Shown: positions 57,632-64,000 of the stretch, one piece after another | Position numbering within the stretch: position 1 is the first letter of the stretch | How the letters are laid out: each line of letters starts with the position of its first letter | Source: Zea mays | Taxonomy: Eukaryota > Streptophyta > Magnoliopsida > Poales > Poaceae | Length of the DNA stretch: 64,000 nucleotides | Direction: 5' to 3' | Assembly: GCF_902167145.1 (NCBI RefSeq) | Contig: NC_050104.1 | Span: forward strand, 3,038,001-3,102,000 | Made by a program: the position numbers and the translations under genes | The notes under the pieces: model-generated | Seen by the model: only the letters and a program-made list of their open reading frames with translations | Databases searched by the model: none | What the model was told of the DNA's origin: nothing

Positions 57632-60600
57632 TGTAACATCCCAAAATCCTAACTTTGGAATTTCATAAAAGTTTGTTCAAAATATTCGAGTTAAAGTTTG
57701 GAAATGGGATTCAACTTGAAACTAGAAAAACAAATGAATGAATATTTTATTAGCTTAGTGAATATTTCTTGGAAATAAGTAAATGGCAATATTATATATA
57801 TATATATTTTATCAAAGATAGATTTGAGTCTCAAAACAAAAAGCCAAAGTTGAAAATCTTTTAATAAACTTAAAGATTTCTAATCTAGGATGAGTGAAAT
57901 ATTCTTCTCTCTCTCATAAATTAGGCATCGATATTATTCAAATAATAAAATAAATAATATCATCACATCATGCAGGGATTATTTTGTTTGTCAAACTCAG
58001 GATTGAATTTGTTTGAATATTGGAATTGAAACTTGAAATAAAATGAAATAGGGAAAGAAATAAGAAAACATAAAAAAAAGAAAACCACTCATCTTGGGCC
58101 GATTTCACCTGTCTTGGCCCACTTACGCCCGCATACCGCGTCACTGTCCTACGGGGCTCGCTCCATCGTTCGATCGCTCGCACATTAGATGGCCGCTCCT
58201 GGTGAGCACACACGATGACATCTGGGTCCCACTAGCCATGGCCTTCATCCCGCGTCGGACTCCTTGCGGCGCGCAACAGATGCCGGTGAACACGGGGCGG
58301 CTTGGTTGGTTGATCCTCACCCTGGGAATATAAAACCCAGCTCCTTGAGACTCTCTAGGCCGCCCTCCATCGTTGACCAGTGCGTAGTTTCCATGGAATC
58401 CGAGCAGGCAGCGAGGATCGAGAGGAAGAGGAAGAGAGATTGCCGTCATGGTGACCGCCGCCGGGGATTGCCATCCACGCGGTCGGTCTGCGGTCGGAGA
58501 GGGCCGCGAACGTCGCAGGCATCGGCTCCGGCATCACGGACCCTAATTCGACGAGGGCAGCCTCGGATCATGGGGATTCCTTACCGGTGCGGGTCTTGCC
58601 GCAGTGCCACAACCTCGACTGGAATCGAGCCTCGGTGCGCACGATTCACGGTGAGATGGCCGTGAGAGTGTGAGCAGGAATGGAGCCACCATGTGGGCTG
58701 GGGGGTTGACCTTGAAGCCGCTGCCATCGTTGTTCGCCTCGCCTTGCTGTGGTGCGTTCGGTGGGGATGCCGCCGTCGCTGGGCCCTGGGGGCATCGAGG
58801 GAGATTGTCGGACTCCATGAGGTATGGGCGTGTGGTTTGCAGGCGATTGGAAGCACCAGGGGTATTGGATTTCGTCGTCGGGGCCTCTTCACCCCCGCGG
58901 AACCACAGTGCGCCATCGGGGCTCGGCGACGGGAGCTGGAAGATGAGCGGTGGCCGTTCATCAGAAAATGAGCGCTCGGGATTAGATCCTGGGCGTAATG
59001 GCTCATCGTCCAATCTGGGCCGTTGATCCCCTGATGGACGGATTCTGGTGCATATCAAATATCCACCACAGATCGTGGGATCGATGGCTCTGTTAGTTGG
59101 TCGGTTTAGATCTAATCTGAGCTGTCAAATGGCGATCCAACGGTGCCAATCTGCTGATACCCCTTCGTCGTGCGTTATTTGCATAAGAGACCCTATGGAA
59201 TTTTGAAACCAACCCGCCATCCAAATCAGTGGTAAGATCATTACAGAAAAGTCCTCGAGTTTACAAAATGAACCCTGATCTCTTAGAAAATTTTGTACCC
59301 CGTCCAGAATTTTTAGGAATACTTTGAATTAAATGAGAAAAATAGGTTTTGGTATAAAAATAAATCTAAAAAACTTGGTTAATTCATATTAAATTCATTT
59401 TAACACCAAATTGAGTCATTTCAGTTGCATTAATTTTGTTTTAATATTACCTACCACTTAGTGCCTATGTTTAGCAATGAAACATGAATTAAAACTATTC
59501 ATCTAAATTAATCTATACCATGTACTCAATAAATCCAGAAATTCATAACTCAATAACCGTAACTCCGTTTTGATCCATTCTAGTTGCATTAGTCTCACAA
59601 TAATATTTATTATCATCTGGTAACTATGTTTTGTCATGAAATATAGGTTAAAATGTTGCACTTAGACTATTCTATACTTAACCACGTGGGTCTTCCTAAA
59701 TCCATAACTTCTTAACCGTAGCTCCGAAATTAGTTATTCTTGAACCCACGATCTCGTAGCAATGCATAGATTATTATTATTTTCAGTTTTTGCTTATGAT
59801 TGATGTGATGTTAATTTTGCCTATGCACTGCTTGTTTGTATTGCTATGTTTAGCGGTGAGGACACGAGTCATCTAAAAAGCAAGTTGGTACCTGGAATCT
59901 CGAGTCCCAGGCAAGTTGTGCCCTTGATCACTTCTTTTTACCCACTCATGTTCTAATTAATCATAATGATCTGCATAGGTTAATTTTGATGGGACCCAAT
60001 AGGTTACCCTAGTTTGATTATCTTTATACCTTGTTACCACTGAACTTTTTGGGTAGTACTTGCTAGTGCTTTATGTGGTTTTGGGTATGAAGATACATTA
60101 CTCATGATTATACTTTTGTTATCCGTTGTTATTTATCGTTCATGATAAGATCATTATGTTAATTGGAACATGGAGCGACCACCCGGGAAAACAGTGCTAC
60201 CACAAGGGTATAATGGGACGCCCTTGGCTGATTAATTAGGAAAGCTAGTGGAGGACTACCTTACCCGAAAGGGGCAAGGGCAGTAGGGGAGTGGTCAGTG
60301 TAGGGAGGCCCTCGGGAGGATTTTGCTGCGATGGCGGTCCTGCAAGGGATTCCTGCATTGGAGCTTCCTATAAACTGTAGCGGGTTTTCTGAAGCTAGTG
60401 GAACTTTGTAAAGGCCTCGTAGTGTTACCCTGCCTCGCCTCCTCGGTAGAGGTGTATGGGAAGTCGCGATCCCTTGGCAGATGGGTAACATGACTTGTGG
60501 GTAAAGATGCGCCACCTCTGCAGAGTGTAAAACTGGTATACTAGCCGTGCTCACGGTCATGAGCAGCTCGGACCCTCACATGATTAATTTATGGAACTTA

Positions 60601-61150
60601 AATTCAATTTGTCATATGCATTGCATCGCAGGTGATGTTGTTACTTCTGTTCTACTACTTAATTGGGTTGGTATTTACTTATACTTAGTAATTGCTAATA
60701 AAATTTTGACCAACATTAAAAGCAATGCTCAACTTCAACCATCCTCTTTGGTAAGCCTTACACTTCACGTGAGCTCCCACCTTTGGCGAGTTCATGCACA
60801 TTATTCCCCACAACTTGTTGAGCGATGAACGTATGTGAGCTCACTCTTGCTGTCTCACACCCCCCCCACAGGTCAAGAACAGGTACCGCAGGATGAGGCG
60901 CATGGAGGATGATGCGATGAGTTCGTGAGAGATCTAGGCCGTCGTCTCCCAGTCAACTTTGGGCTGCTGGACCGTTGTCTCCTTATAATGTAATTATTTA
61001 TTTATTTTGTATAGAACTCCTATTATATAGTAAAGTTGTGACATTCGATCCTGTGCCATGATTCATCATATGTGTGAGACTTGGTCCCAGCACACCTGGT
61101 GATTATGTTCGCGCCCGGGTTTTTTTGACCCCTAAAATCCGGGTGTGACA
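57632..61150 (+). repeat. 5' LTR of element G
   Basis: 3519 bp with a (TA)n tract near 57793, a TATA-like GGGAATATAAAACCC at about 58324, and a GC-rich block (58,100-59,060). The GC-rich block produces overlapping open frames on both strands, which recur in the 3' LTR only because the LTRs are copies. Confidence 0.9.
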
Positions 61151-62456
61151 GAAGTGGTATCAGAGGAATGTTGACTGTAGGACGAAACCTAGATAGAACT
61201 GGACAACCATTATCTACTTACCTTTGCTACTCTGATTCTTTTCTAAACTTCTCTTAATCTTTTCTCATCTATTTTCGCTTTACTCTGATTATTCTTACCT
61301 TTTCACTTCTAAAGACAAACTTGGATTTCACACTTTGAAATCCTATACCTAAAGTGATCATTAGGACTAGGAGACCTACTCTTAGGAACAAAAACAAAAC
61401 TATTTTATAGGTATTTATACGCTTGAGTGCTTGTTCTTGTGATACCTGTCTGATTTGGTTCTTTGATTGAGTGTGATGAATTGTGGAGTAATATCCACAA
61501 TTGCATATGCATATACATATAGGCGTAAAATGTTTATATGATAACTCGACAAATTAGATTATTCTTTATTAAACTATATCTAGCTTAATAGATCTATCTT
61601 ATCTTAAAATATACTCCATTACCTTAGTAGATTCTATCTTATCTTGAAAAGATTCTATCTTATCCTAATAGATCTAACTGAACTCAAAAGATTCTATATT
61701 ATCCTTATGGATTCATTTTGCCCTAATTAGCATATTTATCCCACTCTAGAATAACAACCATGATCTAATCCAAAGTAATTAGATATTATCTAGTCTAATC
61801 TAGTCATACCAATCTAATCTAGATCCCATCTAATCTAATATGGTCCAATCTAAAGTGAGTTACTTAATGGACTAGTTAATACTAGTGAAATAGATTAGAC
61901 CCTGTTGGCCATGTTTTAACTTAAATTAGTACATCAGACCAAACCACCCATGAACAAATAACTTACCAGCATATTCATGGTGACCATCCCTCCCATCCTA
62001 GATGTTGCCATAATACACTTATCTTATGCCACCAGCCTGTTAACCATCTGTCCTTACCTACAAGTTATCCTAACTACATGTCCCTAATTCGGATAAAGAC
62101 TTCAAGAACGAAGATCGAAGATGATTGCCATCATCCAATCAAGGAAGGATAAGATTCAAGCCAGATCTTCAAAGGAATCAGGATCCACAATCTTGGATGG
62201 AGTCTTTCCTTACCATACTCTTTCTTACCTAAACCTCTCTATGCTTTAAAGACATCTTTTACCATACACAATAAAATGGATGTACATACTCAAACTTTCC
62301 TAATCATCTTCTAATTTTTGTTATAAAACTTAAAAAAAAATCATTTGCAATTAAAACCACTTAAAAAAACTGAAACATAGACTGCAAACCAAACTTATTG
62401 CAACCTCTTTTCTTACAAATCTCGAGGACGAGATTTCTGTTAAGGGGGGTAGGATT
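61151..62456 (+). other. non-coding interior of element G
   Basis: It starts with gaagtggtatcagaggaatg (primer-binding site) and ends with ctcgaggacgagatttctgt and the purine tract. Between them is AT-rich sequence with a degenerate run of atctatcttatctt-like units near 61580-61880. No protein-coding signal. Confidence 0.8.
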
Positions 62457-64000
62457 TGTAACATCCCAAAATCCTAACTTTGGAATTTCATAAAAGTTTG
62501 TTCAAAATATTCGAGTTAAAGTTTGGAAATGGGATTCAACTTGAAACTAGAAAAACAAATGAATGAATATTTTATTAGCTTAGTGAATATTTCTTGGAAA
62601 TAAGTAAATGGCAATATTATATATATATATATATATTATCAAAGATAGATTTGAGTCTCAAAACAAAAAGCCAAAGTTGAAAATCTTTTAATAAACTTAA
62701 AGATTTCTAATCTAGGATGAGTGAAATATTCTTCTCTCTCTCATAAATTAGGCATCGATATTATTCAAATAATAAAATAAATAATATCATCACATCATGC
62801 AGGGATTATTTTGTTTGTCAAACTCAGGATTGAATTTGTTTGAATATTGGAATTGAAACTTGAAATAAAATGAAATAGGGAAAGAAATAAGAAAACATAA
62901 AAAAAAAGAAAACCACTCATCTTGGGCCGATTTCACCTGTCTTGGCCCACTTACGCCCGCATACCGCGTCACTGTCCTACGGGGCTCGCTCCATCGTTCG
63001 ATCGCTCGCACATTAGATGGCCGCTCCTGGTGAGCACACACGATGACATCTGGGTCCCACTAGCCATGGCCTTCATCCCGCGTCGGACTCCTTGCGGCGC
63101 GCAACAGATGCCGGTGAACACGGGGCGGCTTGGTTGGTTGATCCTCACCCTGGGAATATAAAACCCAGCTCCTTGAGACTCTCTAGGCCGCCCTCCATCG
63201 TTGACCAGTGCGTAGTTTCCGTGGAATCCGAGCAGGCAGCGAGGATCGAGAGGAAGAGGAAGAGAGATTGCCGTCATAGTGACCGCCGCCGGGGATTGCC
63301 ATCCACGCGGTCGGTCTGCGGTCGGAGAGGGCCGCGAACGTCGCAGGCATCGGCTCCGGCATCACGGACCCTAATTCGACGAGGGCAGCCTCGGATCATG
63401 GGGATTCCTTACCGGTGCGGGTCTTGCCGCAGTGCCACAACCTCGACTGGAATCGAGCCTCGGTGCGCACGATTCACGGTGAGATGGCCGTGAGAGTGTG
63501 AGCAGGAATGGAGCCACCATGTGGGCTGGGGGGTTGACCTTGAAGCCGCTGCCATCGTTGTTCGCCTCGCCTTGCTGTGGTGCGTTCGGTGGGGATGCCG
63601 CCGTCGCTGGGCCCTGGGGGGCATCGAGGGAGATTGTCGGACTCCATGAGGTATGGGCGTGTGGTTTGCAGGCGATTGGAAGCACCAGGGGTATTGGATT
63701 TCGTCGCCGGGGCCTCTTCACCCCCGCGGAACCACAGTGCGCCATCGGGGCTCGGCGACGGGAGCTGGAAGATGAGCGGTGGCCGTTCATCAGAAAATGA
63801 GCGCTCGGGATTAGATCCTGGGCGTAATGGCTCATCGTCCAATCTGGGCCGTTGATCCCCTGATGGACGGATTCTGGTGCATATCAAATATCCACCACAG
63901 ATCGTGGGATCGATGGCTCTGTTAGTTGGTCGGTTTAGATCTAATCTGAGCTGTCGAATGGCGATCCAACGGTGCCAATCTGCTGATACCCCTTCGTCGT
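62457..64000 (+). repeat. 3' LTR of element G (truncated by window end)
   Basis: The first 1544 bp of the LTR, near-identical to 57632-59170. About 2 kb should remain outside the window, followed by tgtta. Confidence 0.9.

Larger units (their letters stand above)
57632..64000 (+). mobile_element. element G: young LARD-like non-autonomous gypsy-type retrotransposon (right end beyond window)
   Basis: The 5' LTR is at 57632-61150 (3519 bp, TGTAACATCCC...GGGTGTGACA). The interior is at 61151-62456 and the 3' LTR starts at 62457, running off the window. The primer-binding site TGGTATCAGAG starts at 61155. CTCGAGGACGAG and the purine tract taaggggggtagga precede the 3' LTR. The interior is only 1306 bp, AT-rich, with no ORF of note and no Gag or Pol, so it depends on an autonomous relative. 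Over the 1.54 kb available the two LTRs differ at about seven sites by eye, including a TA-repeat length change. Left flank tgtta (57627-57631) is the expected target duplication. Confidence 0.9.

Noticed and set aside
58094..59058. Frames of 80-171 aa that recur almost unchanged at 62922-63887
   Set aside because: The apparent conservation is explained by the two LTR copies of element G. There is no recognised domain.

Overview
The window looks like nuclear DNA of a grass, most likely maize or a close relative. It holds one intron-rich housekeeping gene, many LTR retrotransposons nested inside one another, a 5S-containing Cassandra-type TRIM, a gene-fragment-carrying Helitron, and copia LTRs rich in the palindrome CACCGGACTGTCCGGTG. 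No bacterial-style genes, tRNA genes, rRNA genes or CRISPR arrays were seen. All calls come from reading the sequence; no database search was run, and ages or divergences are by-eye counts.

Region 1 (1-17,079): the only apparently functional host gene is the beta (catalytic) subunit of pyrophosphate-dependent fructose-6-phosphate 1-phosphotransferase (PFP), minus strand, 16 coding exons from 16,304 down to 4,038. The spliced reading frame closes at 1,695 nt (564 aa). A solo gypsy-type LTR (150-3650) lies about 390 bp past its stop. Intron 12 holds a 1.56 kb non-autonomous LTR element that carries an ORF with two IQ (calmodulin-binding-like) motifs. Intron 7 holds a complete, very young Ty1-copia element with an uninterrupted 1,576-aa gag-pol ORF, and next to it a tRNA-derived SINE.

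Region 2 (17,080-28,217): a 602-bp hAT-type MITE (8-bp target duplication) is followed by a complete 8.6-kb non-autonomous Helitron (17,983-26,587, minus strand; 5' TCTCTACTA, 3' hairpin plus CTAG, inserted between A and T). It carries decayed fragments of at least four unrelated host genes, all on its own strand: a HECT ubiquitin ligase, a PP2C phosphatase, an ABCB transporter and a MATE transporter. It also has several exon-like pieces I could not name. After it comes a decayed copia gag remnant.

Region 3 (28,218-64,000): a nest of LTR elements. Element A (copia, Opie/Ji/SIRE-like, minus strand) is broken by a Cassandra TRIM (33,558-34,363) and by element B (copia, minus strand, no recognisable pol; 3' LTR 36,502-38,411, 5' LTR starting 57,174). 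B is in turn broken by element C (copia, plus strand, 38,740-51,761, itself containing solo gypsy LTR D at 41,501-45,319), solo LTR E (53,613-54,082), solo LTR F (54,322-55,474) and a young LARD-like element G (57,632 to beyond the window end). The missing halves of A, B and G should lie to the right of base 64,000. Every boundary from Cassandra through F is supported by a perfect 5-bp target duplication seen on both sides.
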